Below, one piece after another: positions 41,685-49,672 of a DNA stretch of 64,000 nucleotides (position 1 is its first letter; the number at the start of each line of letters is the position of its first letter). This stretch comes from Streptomyces sp. SN-593 (lineage in GTDB: Bacteria; Actinomycetota; Actinomycetes; Streptomycetales; Streptomycetaceae). The position numbers and the translations under genes were made by a program. The stretch lies in assembly GCF_016756395.1 (NCBI RefSeq), contig NZ_AP018365.1:7568001-7632000 (forward strand). Reading direction: 5' to 3'. The notes under the pieces are model-generated. The model saw only the letters and a list, made by a program, of their open reading frames with translations, made no database searches and was not told the origin of the DNA.

Positions 41685-43001
41685 TCAGGAGGCGCGGCCG
41701 TCTCCCGCCACCGCGCCGACCGGCCGGGCGCCGTCCTCCGCGCCGCCGGTCCCCTCCACCCACTCCGGCTCGTTCGCCGCTCCGCCGTCCCGCCGGTCCC
41801 ACAGCCGCAGCAGCGGGGTGGCCATCACCGTGGTGACCACCGCGACCACCACCAGCACGGTGAACATCGACGGCGACACGATGCCCTCGGACAGGCCGAC
41901 GTTGATCGCGATGAGCTGCATCAGGCCGCGCGCGTTCATCAGGGTCCCGATCCGGATCGCGACCGCCGGCGGCTGCCCGCCCAGCCGCGCCGCCGCCCAG
42001 CAGGCCCCGAACTTGCCGATCACCGCCGCGGCGGTGCACCCCACCGCGAACAGCAGCAGCTTGGGGTCGCTGAGCAGCCCGGTGTCGGTGTTGAGCCCGG
42101 AGTAGGTGAAGAACAGCGGCAGCAGCAGGACCCGGCTGAGCGGGGCGGTCGCCTCGACCGTCCGCTCGATGCGCGGCGACCGCGGGAACGCGGCGCCCAG
42201 GCTGAACGCGCCGAACACCGCGTACAGGCCGATCCGGTCGGTGTACCAGGCCGCCAGGCACAGCAGCAGCACGGTGGCGAGCAGCAGTTGCTCGTCGCCG
42301 AGCCGTTCGGAGGCGTTCACCAGCGGGGTGCGCAGCCGGATCAGCGCGGCCAGCACGACGACCAGCCCGGCCGCGCCCGCGGCGGCGAGCACCACCGTGT
42401 GGGCGCTGCCGCGCGCGAGGCTGACCACGCCGGCGAGCATGATCCACGCGGCCACGTCGTCCATCGCGCCGGCCGCCAGCGAGATGGTGCCGAACGACGT
42501 GCCCGACAGCCCGTTCTCGGTGATGATCCGGGCCAGCATCGGGAACGCGGTGATCGCCAGGGTGACGCCGACGAACAGCACGGTCACGTGCAGCGGCACC
42601 CCGGGCGGCGAGGTGTCGACCGAGCCGTGCACCGCCCAGGTCAGTGCGCCGCCCAGCAGCAGCGGCGCCGCGCTGCCCGCCGTCGAGATCAGCGCCGCCG
42701 ACCTGGCCACCGGCCTGATCCGCTCCAGGCGGAACTCGTAGCCGGACTGGAACATGAAGAGCACCAGGCCGAGTTGGCCGGTGACGTAGAGCATCGGGCG
42801 CAGGTCGCTCGGGAAGAGGTGGTGCTCCACGGACGGCAGCACCAGCCCGAGCACCGACGGGCCGAGCAGGACGCCCGCGATCATCTCGGCGACAACCGGC
42901 GGCTGGCCGAGCGGCCGCAGCAGCAGCGCGACCAGCCGGCACAGCACCAGGATGACGACGACGGCCAGCAGGAACGCGGTACCCAGTTCTGTGGTGGACA
43001 C
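41685..43001 (-). CDS. Cation:proton antiporter (CPA2/Kef-type membrane domain)
   Basis: 438 residues, about 12 membrane helices and no C-terminal regulatory TrkA domain. Family blocks: QPPVVAEMIAGVLLGPSVLG near the start, LFMFQSGYEFRLE, AITAFPMLARIITENGL, and SLAAGAMDDVAAW with the paired Asp residues of the ion site. GLNTDTGLL and LMNARGLMQLIAINVGLSEGIVSP are in the C-terminal half. It exchanges Na+ or K+ for H+. The C-terminus is a short hydrophilic tail. It follows the P450 gene by 82 bases on the same strand, and transcription could read through from that operon. Confidence 0.9.
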   Translation of the reverse strand: MSTTELGTAFLLAVVVILVLCRLVALLLRPLGQPPVVAEMIAGVLLGPSVLGLVLPSVEHHLFPSDLRPMLYVTGQLGLVLFMFQSGYEFRLERIRPVARSAALISTAGSAAPLLLGGALTWAVHGSVDTSPPGVPLHVTVLFVGVTLAITAFPMLARIITENGLSGTSFGTISLAAGAMDDVAAWIMLAGVVSLARGSAHTVVLAAAGAAGLVVVLAALIRLRTPLVNASERLGDEQLLLATVLLLCLAAWYTDRIGLYAVFGAFSLGAAFPRSPRIERTVEATAPLSRVLLLPLFFTYSGLNTDTGLLSDPKLLLFAVGCTAAAVIGKFGACWAAARLGGQPPAVAIRIGTLMNARGLMQLIAINVGLSEGIVSPSMFTVLVVVAVVTTVMATPLLRLWDRRDGGAANEPEWVEGTGGAEDGARPVGAVAGDGRAS

Positions 43002-43083
43002 GGGGTATGCCCTTCGGCGGGAGCGGAGTGGGGGAGCGGGGCGAGTCGGCGTGGCAGCGGGGCGGGCGGCCGGGGGTGCGGGT

Positions 43084-44613
43084 TCAGCCGCCGTGGTGGT
43101 ACGGACAGGCCGGCGGCGGTCCCGCCGGCGGGGGACCGGCGGGCGGGGGTGCGGTGGGGACCGGCGGCGTCTGCGCGGTGCGGGGCGGGGGAGCAGCCGG
43201 CGACGGCGCGTCCGGCAGCGGGCGGCCCTGCGTGTCGTGGCCGGCGAACCAGGCCCGCGTCAGCCGCTGCCGCCGGGCGTCGACCACCATCCACGTGCCG
43301 AGCACGAACTGCAGCGTGCTGCGCCCCACGTCCTCCCAGCGGTCGCGCACCCGCAGCGCCGCCAGCGCGGCGCTCCTGCGCGGGCGGGACAGCGGACGGT
43401 CGCGGGGCACCAGCAGGCAGGGCGCCCGGTGCGGGATCGAGCGGGTGTGGGAGACCGAGGAGTGCAGGGTGTAGCGGCCGAGCACCTCACGGGTGACGGC
43501 GCGCATCACCAGCGGCGACAGACGCCAGGCCGGGCACGGCCGGTTCGCCGCGATCCCGAACGGGATGTGGTGCGCGTCCTTGGCCGACAGCCGGTCCCAG
43601 CGGCCCGGGTCGAAGACCTCGGGGTCGGTGTAGCCGGTGGCGTGGTAGGCGGGGTAGTCGAAGCACAGGACGGTGCCGGCCGGGTAGCCGACGCCGTCGC
43701 CGAGGTCGATGTCGGCGTCGGTGATCCGGTGCGCGATGCCGAACAGCGGGAACAGGCGCAGCGTCTCGTTCATGACGTTGCCCAGGTCGCGGTCGTCACC
43801 GGGGTGGTCGGCGAGCCGCTGCTGCACGTCCTGGTGCTGGGCGAGCACCAGCAGCAGGTGTGCCATCGCCTCCGACATCTGCACGACGGCGGTGTTGAAG
43901 AAGGTGCCCTGGAGGTAGTGCGCCCGGTCGCGCGGCGTGGCCAGTTCGGCCGGCAGGTCGTGCGGGACCTCGCCCGCCGCCAGCCGGCGCAGCAGGTAGC
44001 GGGTCAGCCGCGCGCGGCGGCGCATGTGTCGGAGCCGGGTGTTCTTCAGGGAGTTGACCACGTCCTCGGCGTTGTCCACGATCAGCCGGCGCGCGTCGGG
44101 CGGGCACGGCTCGTGGAAGACCATCTCGTGGAAGAACTCGGCCCACACCGGCATCATCAGGTCGCGCAGCCGTACCAGCGCGGCGCGGCGCCCGGGCCCT
44201 CCCGGGACCTTCTCCTCCAGCACGCGCGCCGCGCACCGGGCCGCCGCGGCGGACAGCTCGGCGCTGGTCCCGGCGAGGATGGTGCTGGTGGTCCGCGCCA
44301 CCGCGTCGTAGCGCGGCCCGGGTTCCAGGTGTTCCTGGTGCACCTCGGGCCCGGGGGACAGCCAGTACCAGAACAGGTCGGACAGCCCGGCGCCCTTGCT
44401 GCGCCCGCTCGCGGCGGGGTGGGCGTACAGCTCGGCGAACCGCTCCGGCCCGACCTGGTCGTTCGGGACGACGACGCCCTCGGGTCCGTTGACCTTCTCG
44501 AACACCTTCACGCGCAGGCCGACCAGGGACTTCGGCAGCCAGTACGGGCTGGACAGGACGGCCGCGCCCGCCGCGGCGAGCGCGTACCACCGCCGTACGC
44601 CGCTCGGCCTCAT
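43084..44613 (-). CDS. Membrane-anchored cytochrome P450-like protein
   Basis: 509 residues. A hydrophobic N-terminus (WYALAAAGAAVLSSPYWLP) suggests membrane attachment, unusual for soluble bacterial P450s. The E-x2-R motif is in NETLRLFP, and the heme-binding loop is HIPFGIAANRPCPAW with Cys360. The consensus Gly two after Cys is Ala here. No clear I-helix AG-x2-T motif is visible; GTFFNTAVVQMSEAM occupies that area, so oxygen activation may differ. The C-terminus is a Pro-rich tail of about 50 residues. It is the third gene of the FAD-monooxygenase/hydroxy-acid oxidase/P450 operon, with a 4-base ATGA overlap. Confidence 0.78.
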   Translation of the reverse strand: MRPSGVRRWYALAAAGAAVLSSPYWLPKSLVGLRVKVFEKVNGPEGVVVPNDQVGPERFAELYAHPAASGRSKGAGLSDLFWYWLSPGPEVHQEHLEPGPRYDAVARTTSTILAGTSAELSAAAARCAARVLEEKVPGGPGRRAALVRLRDLMMPVWAEFFHEMVFHEPCPPDARRLIVDNAEDVVNSLKNTRLRHMRRRARLTRYLLRRLAAGEVPHDLPAELATPRDRAHYLQGTFFNTAVVQMSEAMAHLLLVLAQHQDVQQRLADHPGDDRDLGNVMNETLRLFPLFGIAHRITDADIDLGDGVGYPAGTVLCFDYPAYHATGYTDPEVFDPGRWDRLSAKDAHHIPFGIAANRPCPAWRLSPLVMRAVTREVLGRYTLHSSVSHTRSIPHRAPCLLVPRDRPLSRPRRSAALAALRVRDRWEDVGRSTLQFVLGTWMVVDARRQRLTRAWFAGHDTQGRPLPDAPSPAAPPPRTAQTPPVPTAPPPAGPPPAGPPPACPYHHGG

Positions 44614-45713
44614 CGGTCCGCCACCCCCCATCGGCCGCGGACGACGACCTGCCCGCGGTCGAGGTCGGCGCAGTCGCGCGCCCCGCACAGGGTCAGCACG
44701 TGGGCGGTCTGCTCGGCCAGTTCGGCCAGCACCCGGGCCACGCCCGCCTCGCCCTCGGCGGCCAGGCCCCACAGCACCGGGCGCCCGACGCCGACCGCGG
44801 TGGCGCCGAGGGCCAGCGCGGCCACCACGTCGGCCCCGGACCGTACGCCGCCGTCGAGCAGCACCGGGACGCGGCCCGCGACGGCCTCGGCGATCCGCGG
44901 CAGCGCCTCGACGGTGGCGGGCGCGGCGTCGAGCTGCCGCCCGCCGTGGTTGGAGACGATCAGCCCCGCCACGCCCTCGCCGATCGCGATGCGGGCGTCG
45001 TCGGGGTGCAGGACTCCCTTGACCAGCACCGGCAGTGCGGTGCGTTCGCGCAGGCGGCGCAGGTCGTCCCAGGACAGCGCGGGGCTCATCGCGATGTCGA
45101 GCGTGGTGCCCGGCGCCGCCCCGGGCAGGTCGCGCATGTTCTCCGCGGCGTAGCCCGGCGGCAGGTCGTGGAAGCCGTTGCGGTCGTCGCGGGCGCGGCG
45201 GCCGAAGACGGGGGAGTCGGCGGTGACCACCAGCGCGGTGCAGCCGGCCTCCTCGGCCCGCCGCACCAGCGCGTCGGTGACGTCCGCCCGCGGTTGCAGG
45301 TAGAGCTGGAACCACACGGACGCGTCCGCCCGCACCTCCCGGGCGGCCGCCACCACGTCGCGGACCGCGGTGGTCGCGGCCATCGCGGTGATCAGTACGG
45401 TGCCGGCCGCCGCCGCGGCCCGCGCGGTGGCCCGCTCCCCGTCGGGGTGGGCGAGGCGGTGGAAGGCGGTCGGCGCGACCAGCACCGGCGTGGCCGCGCG
45501 GGCGCCGGGCAGTTCCACCGTGGTGTCGGGCGGTCCGGCGCCGCGCAGCACCCGGGGCAGCAGGGCGAGGCGGCCGAAGGCGCGGACGTTCTCGGCCAGC
45601 GCGGTCTCCCGCCCGGCCCCGCCCTCGAAGAAGTCCCGGTGTGCGGGGTCGAGTTGGGCCAGCGCCTTCTCGTGCAGCCCGCCGATGGCGTCCGGCGGCA
45701 GGCCGGCGGTCAC
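44610..45713 (-). CDS. FMN-dependent alpha-hydroxy-acid oxidase
   Basis: 367 residues. Triose-phosphate-isomerase barrel of the glycolate/lactate/hydroxymandelate oxidase family: FFEGGAGRETALAENVRAF at the start, TPVLVAPTAFHRLAHPDGE, WFQLYLQPRADVT, TADSPVFGRRARDDRNGF, LPVLVKGVLHPDDA with the FMN-contacting Lys, and GLIVSNHGGRQLD with the catalytic His and substrate-binding Arg. LLDGGVRSGADVVAALALGA binds the phosphate. Substrate: a 2-hydroxy acid, oxidised to the 2-oxo acid. GTG 45713 overlaps the monooxygenase stop by four bases. A role in specialised metabolism is inferred from its neighbours. Confidence 0.88.
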   Translation of the reverse strand: MTAGLPPDAIGGLHEKALAQLDPAHRDFFEGGAGRETALAENVRAFGRLALLPRVLRGAGPPDTTVELPGARAATPVLVAPTAFHRLAHPDGERATARAAAAAGTVLITAMAATTAVRDVVAAAREVRADASVWFQLYLQPRADVTDALVRRAEEAGCTALVVTADSPVFGRRARDDRNGFHDLPPGYAAENMRDLPGAAPGTTLDIAMSPALSWDDLRRLRERTALPVLVKGVLHPDDARIAIGEGVAGLIVSNHGGRQLDAAPATVEALPRIAEAVAGRVPVLLDGGVRSGADVVAALALGATAVGVGRPVLWGLAAEGEAGVARVLAELAEQTAHVLTLCGARDCADLDRGQVVVRGRWGVADR

Positions 45714-47377
45714 GACGTCTTCGGGGCCGTGGGCGTCGAGGCGCTGCCCGCCGCCTGCTCCCCCGCGGGGAAGAGGTCCGTGGCCAGGTAGCGGACGAGC
45801 GGGGCGCGGTGGACGTCCTCGCTGTCCCACTCGTTCTCCAGGTTCTCGGTGAGGTGGTGCTCGGAGACCACCTTCCCGTCCTGCCACAGCCGGACCACCG
45901 GATGCAGGTAGCGGCTGTCGAGGCCGCCGGTGTCCTGCTGCGAGAGCCGGTTCACGGTGATGTCGAAGGGGTTCACCTTGTCGTGGTCGGCCCCGTACTC
46001 CAGCGTGATCGTCAGGTAGCGGTCGACCGGGCCGAACTCGCCCTCGCCCAGGGCGCTGTGCAGGTACTCGACGGGCAACTCCTCGTAGTAGCCGACGGAG
46101 TCGGGGCCGACGAGGACCGCGTCGCCGAGAAAGCCGAACAACTGCCAGAGCGCCGAGGTACGGTTGATCCTGGTCAGCAGCGTGTCCGCGACGGCCTCGG
46201 CGGTGGCGGGCAGTTCGGTGTGCGGCCACTGCTCGTCGTGGTACCGCGTGCTCAGCACCCGGCTGAGCGCCCGCACGCCGTAGCGGAAGCCGTGGATGAA
46301 GCCGCTGGTGGACTTCTTGAAGTCGCGGACCTGGGTGATCGTGCCGGCGAAGTACACGTCGGGCACATTGGTGGACTCCCACGCCTCCGTCTGCGCCGGG
46401 AACCGGTCTTTGATGGTCAGCTCGGGACGGCATTCCTCGTCGAAGATCGACGCGTCGAACCTGAATCCGGTGGCCATGATCACCCGGTCGTAGGATATCT
46501 CCTTCACCACTTCGTTGACCCGGACGAACTTCACCGCCACCAGATATTTACCGTCCTCCTCCGACCGTTTGATGGAGACGATCTCACCGTCCAGCAGTGC
46601 ATTCTGCGACTTCAACTGGTAGGTGTCGAGGAAGTTGTTGTTCACGGCCCTGAGGTGGCCCACGAAATGCGTCTGCCAGGCCAGCCGGAGCGAACCGGGG
46701 CCGAGGACGTGAATGACCGCCGCGCGCTCGATGAGATTGTCCGCGGTCTCGAACGCGGAGTTCCCGCGGCCGACGATCAGCACGCGTTTGCCGGTGAAAT
46801 CATCGGGGTCGACGGAAACGTCGCTGTACTGCTCGGCCAGTTCGACACCGGGGATCGGCGGAACGTACGGGCGGGTCACTCCGGTGGCCATGATCAGGCG
46901 CTTCGCCCGCAGGACGGTGCCGTCCCCGGTCCGGGCGAGGAAGTCCCCGCGGGGGGAGCCGCCGTCCGTGGAGCCCTCGGTGCCTTCGGCGGCGGCCCGG
47001 CTGATGTGCGTGATACGGGTGTGGTGGCGGATGCGCAACCGGTGGGTCGCGGCGAAGTCCGCGAGGTAGCCGACCATGTCGTCGGCGGCCGGGAAGTAAC
47101 GCGAGGTCACCTCGGTGAAGAGCGGACCGCCCTCCTCCGACAGCAGAGAGTTCCAGTCCACGCGCAGCCGGAGTTCCGGATCGTCCCAGCCGGTGTGCAC
47201 CTTGTTGCTTGATATCAGCGTGCGGTGCCGCGGGAATCTCGTGAAGAAGGTGCCCGGCGCGGCTCCCTCCTCCACCACCAGATAGTCGCGTCCGGCGCGT
47301 TCGAGGAAATAGCCGGCCTGGATTCCGGCCGGTCCCGCGCCCGCGACCAAATAGTCGATCCGCTCTTCTCCGGACAT
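45710..47377 (-). CDS. FAD-dependent NAD(P)H monooxygenase (FMO/FOXRED2-like)
   Basis: 555 residues. The FAD motif GAGPAGIQAGYFLERAG lies near the N-terminus, followed by FFTRFPRHRTLISSNKVHTGW, ATGVTRPYVPPIPG, a second NADPH-type Rossmann loop VLIVGRGNSAFETADNL (about residues 199-206), and the late ATGFRFDASIF motif. It lacks the exact Baeyer-Villiger fingerprint and is best described as a flavin monooxygenase-like protein. The C-terminal 150 residues (SALWQLFGFLGDAVLVGPDSVGYYEELP...) are typical of the FOXRED2-like group. Codon choice is visibly less GC-biased around 46400-47400 than in neighbouring genes, which could indicate acquisition by transfer. First gene of a three-gene operon. Confidence 0.82.
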   Translation of the reverse strand: MSGEERIDYLVAGAGPAGIQAGYFLERAGRDYLVVEEGAAPGTFFTRFPRHRTLISSNKVHTGWDDPELRLRVDWNSLLSEEGGPLFTEVTSRYFPAADDMVGYLADFAATHRLRIRHHTRITHISRAAAEGTEGSTDGGSPRGDFLARTGDGTVLRAKRLIMATGVTRPYVPPIPGVELAEQYSDVSVDPDDFTGKRVLIVGRGNSAFETADNLIERAAVIHVLGPGSLRLAWQTHFVGHLRAVNNNFLDTYQLKSQNALLDGEIVSIKRSEEDGKYLVAVKFVRVNEVVKEISYDRVIMATGFRFDASIFDEECRPELTIKDRFPAQTEAWESTNVPDVYFAGTITQVRDFKKSTSGFIHGFRYGVRALSRVLSTRYHDEQWPHTELPATAEAVADTLLTRINRTSALWQLFGFLGDAVLVGPDSVGYYEELPVEYLHSALGEGEFGPVDRYLTITLEYGADHDKVNPFDITVNRLSQQDTGGLDSRYLHPVVRLWQDGKVVSEHHLTENLENEWDSEDVHRAPLVRYLATDLFPAGEQAAGSASTPTAPKTS

Positions 47378-47448
47378 AAGCCCTCCCGGTTGATCCCGAC
47401 GGGTTCAACACCCTAGTTGATGTTTCAAGGAGCCCTCCAGGGTGCATG

Positions 47449-47466
47449 GTGTGATCCATGTCACAC
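47449..47466. promoter_or_regulatory. Crp-type binding site
   Basis: GTGTGATCCATGTCACAC is a perfect 6+6+6 dyad that contains the classical TGTGA-N6-TCACA cAMP-receptor-protein consensus. It lies between the divergent FAD monooxygenase (start 83 bases away) and AMP-ligase (start 157 bases away) genes, in an AT-richer stretch. Confidence 0.7.
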
Positions 47467-47622
47467 GGATTTCGAGTGGGTTATCGCCGCCGATCGGATA
47501 ACTTCGCCAACGACCCGGAGTGCCTGCCGAGCGGCACCTCCGCAATGCCCGTGCGCCGCCGGTGGCGGTTTACCCGCGGCCGAAATGCCCCCTGCGGCCG
47601 GCCGCGCGGATCGGAGGGGACG

Positions 47623-49365
47623 ATGAACAATCCGGCCGAATCGCCGTTTCCGCAGCCCCTGATCGACGCGTTTGCCCACGACCCGGACAACCCGGCCTTC
47701 GAGTTCCGGACACGTCCGGTCGCCCGCGGCCTGGTCCTCGCGCTGGTCCGCGACTGCGCCGCGCGCCTGGAGGCGGCCGGGCTCGGCCCGGGCCGCGGCG
47801 TGGCCCTCACCACCGCCGTCACCCCCGCCGGGTTCGCCGCCCAGATCGCGGCCCACCTGCTCGGCTGCCGGGTCACCGGCCTGCGGCCGGGACTGACGCC
47901 CGCTCAGCTCCGGCACGTGCTGGGTCAGGAGGTCGACGTCGTCCTGGTGGACGGGACCACCCGTACCGAGGCGCTCGCGGACGCGGCCAAGGCGGCGGGT
48001 GCCGCCGTGCTGGACGTCGAGGTGGACCTGCTCGGCGGACGCCCCGGCGACGGCGGCATCCCCGAGGAGGCCGCGGACGGCGGCGCGCACCGAGCGGCGG
48101 ACGGGCCGCCCGGGGCCGCAAGCGGGCCGCACGAAGGGGCGGGCGGGCCGCACGCTGGTGGGGACGGGCCGCCCGGAGTCGCAAGCGGGCCCTACGAGCC
48201 CGCGGGCGCCGGAGCCTCGGTCGCCGCCGGACTCCTCGCCCGCGGCCGCCCGGACGACGTCGCCCTGATCACGCTCACCAGCGGCAGCACCGGCCACCCC
48301 AAGGGCTGCGCGCAGACCTACCGCGCCCTGGGCGCCCACTGGTCCTGGCAGCCGGCCGACCGCTGGAACGACGCGACCCGTGAACTCGCCGCCGGATACG
48401 GCCGTTTCCTCGTCTTCGGCACCCTCACCAGCGCGGTGATGCTCGAACACCTCGCCCTGTGCCTGCTCGGCGGCGGCACCGCGGTCATCCCCGAACCCCC
48501 GGTCTCCTTCCCGCACACCTGGCAGCGCCACCAGGTCACCGCCTGCCTGTGCACCGTCCCGCGCCTCTACCAGGTGCTGGACACGCTGCGCACCGAGGAC
48601 GTCGACACCAGCAGCATGCGCGCCCTGCTGGTGGCCGGCTCCCCCCTGCCCCCGCACCGTCTCGCCGAGGCGACCGAACGCCTCGGCCCGGTCGTCTACC
48701 AGGGATACGGCCAGACCGAGACCGGCATGCTCGCGCTGCTCACCCCGCAGGCCCAGGCCCGGTACGGGGAGCGGGTGCGCGACGCGGTCGGCCGCCCGAT
48801 GCCCGACGTCGGGATCTCCGTCCGCGACCCGGAGGGGCGGCCGGTGCCCACGGGGACCGCCGGAGAGGTCTGGGTCCGCGCCGCCGGCGCCATGTCCGGG
48901 TACTGGAAGGACGAGGAGCAGACCCGCGAGGTCGTCCGCGACGGCTGGATCAGGACCCGGGACCTCGGCATCCTCGGCGAGGACGGCTTCCTGCGGCTGC
49001 TCGGCCGGGCCCGCGAGGTCGTCTTCGTCAACGCGATCCTCTACTACACCGCCGCCATCGAGGCCGCGCTCGCCGGCCACCCGGACGTCGACCAGGCGTA
49101 CGTCGTGGCGGCTCCCGACGAGACCACCGGCGAGGCGGCCCACGCCTTCGTCGTCCCGCTCTCCCGCGACCGCCCGCCCGCGCCCGGTGAACTGCGCGCC
49201 GCCGTACGCGCCGAACTCGGCGGCGACGCCGTCCCGGCCACCATCACGGTGCTCGACTCGGTCCCGGTGGCGCCCAGCGGCAAGCCCGACAAGAAGGAAC
49301 TCCTGGCCCGCGTACAGGCCACCCGCACCCCCGCCCCCGACCCCGGCGCCCCTACGGTGCCGTGA
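47623..49365 (+). CDS. AMP-dependent acyl-CoA/aryl-acid ligase
   Basis: 580 residues. ANL-superfamily markers: ALITLTSGSTGHPKGC (A3 phosphate loop, about residues 214-229), YQGYGQTETGMLALL (A5), GEVWVRAAGAMSGYWKDEEQTREV, GWIRTRDLGILGEDGFLRLLGRAREVVFVNAI (A7-A8), and PVAPSGKPDKKEL with the A10 lysine. An insertion of about 50 Gly/Ala/Pro-rich residues around residues 150-200 carries a 63-base in-frame tandem duplication. It activates a carboxylic acid as adenylate, then loads CoA or a carrier. No carrier protein gene is visible nearby. ATG 47623 has GGAGGGGAC upstream. Divergent from the monooxygenase operon. Confidence 0.85.
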   Translation: MNNPAESPFPQPLIDAFAHDPDNPAFEFRTRPVARGLVLALVRDCAARLEAAGLGPGRGVALTTAVTPAGFAAQIAAHLLGCRVTGLRPGLTPAQLRHVLGQEVDVVLVDGTTRTEALADAAKAAGAAVLDVEVDLLGGRPGDGGIPEEAADGGAHRAADGPPGAASGPHEGAGGPHAGGDGPPGVASGPYEPAGAGASVAAGLLARGRPDDVALITLTSGSTGHPKGCAQTYRALGAHWSWQPADRWNDATRELAAGYGRFLVFGTLTSAVMLEHLALCLLGGGTAVIPEPPVSFPHTWQRHQVTACLCTVPRLYQVLDTLRTEDVDTSSMRALLVAGSPLPPHRLAEATERLGPVVYQGYGQTETGMLALLTPQAQARYGERVRDAVGRPMPDVGISVRDPEGRPVPTGTAGEVWVRAAGAMSGYWKDEEQTREVVRDGWIRTRDLGILGEDGFLRLLGRAREVVFVNAILYYTAAIEAALAGHPDVDQAYVVAAPDETTGEAAHAFVVPLSRDRPPAPGELRAAVRAELGGDAVPATITVLDSVPVAPSGKPDKKELLARVQATRTPAPDPGAPTVP

Positions 49366-49387
49366 CGGCCGGTCGGTTCCGCGGCGG

Positions 49388-49416
49388 CGCGGCCCGCCGG
49401 GTGAGGGCGGGCCGCG
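49388..49416. terminator. Bidirectional hairpin between ligase and ferredoxin genes
   Basis: GCGGCCCGCC (49389-49398) and GGCGGGCCGC (49406-49415) pair perfectly with a 7-base loop; one more C-G pair closes the base. It sits in the 56-base gap between convergent genes. Confidence 0.78.
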
Positions 49417-49421
49417 GCGGG

Positions 49422-49619
49422 TCAGGTCTCGTCGACCTCGATGGCCCACGACGGGCAGCCGGCGGCAGCCTCGCGGATGTCGGGCCACAGCGTCTGCGGG
49501 GGCTTGGCGTCGAGCAGTTCGACGATGCCGTCCTCCTCACGCTGGTCGAAGACGTCGGGCGCGGCGAGCACGCACATGCCGGAACCGCAGCACTTGTCCT
49601 GGTCGACCTGGATACGCAT
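49422..49619 (-). CDS. Small 3Fe-4S-type ferredoxin
   Basis: 65 residues, the size of the SuaB/SoyB-type ferredoxins that serve actinobacterial P450s. MRIQVDQDKCCGSGMCVLAAPDVFDQ holds the first cysteines (C-x5-C arrangement), and the last one is in AAAGCPSWAIEV. The four-residue gap with Gly instead of the second cysteine of a 4Fe-4S cluster suggests a 3Fe-4S centre. It lies 53 bases downstream of a CYP105-like gene in the same direction and is the likely electron donor to it. Confidence 0.9.
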   Translation of the reverse strand: MRIQVDQDKCCGSGMCVLAAPDVFDQREEDGIVELLDAKPPQTLWPDIREAAAGCPSWAIEVDET

Positions 49620-49672
49620 GGGCGGGGTCCTTCCGGTGACAGGAGGCGGTGACAGGGTAGCCGGGGGCGGGG

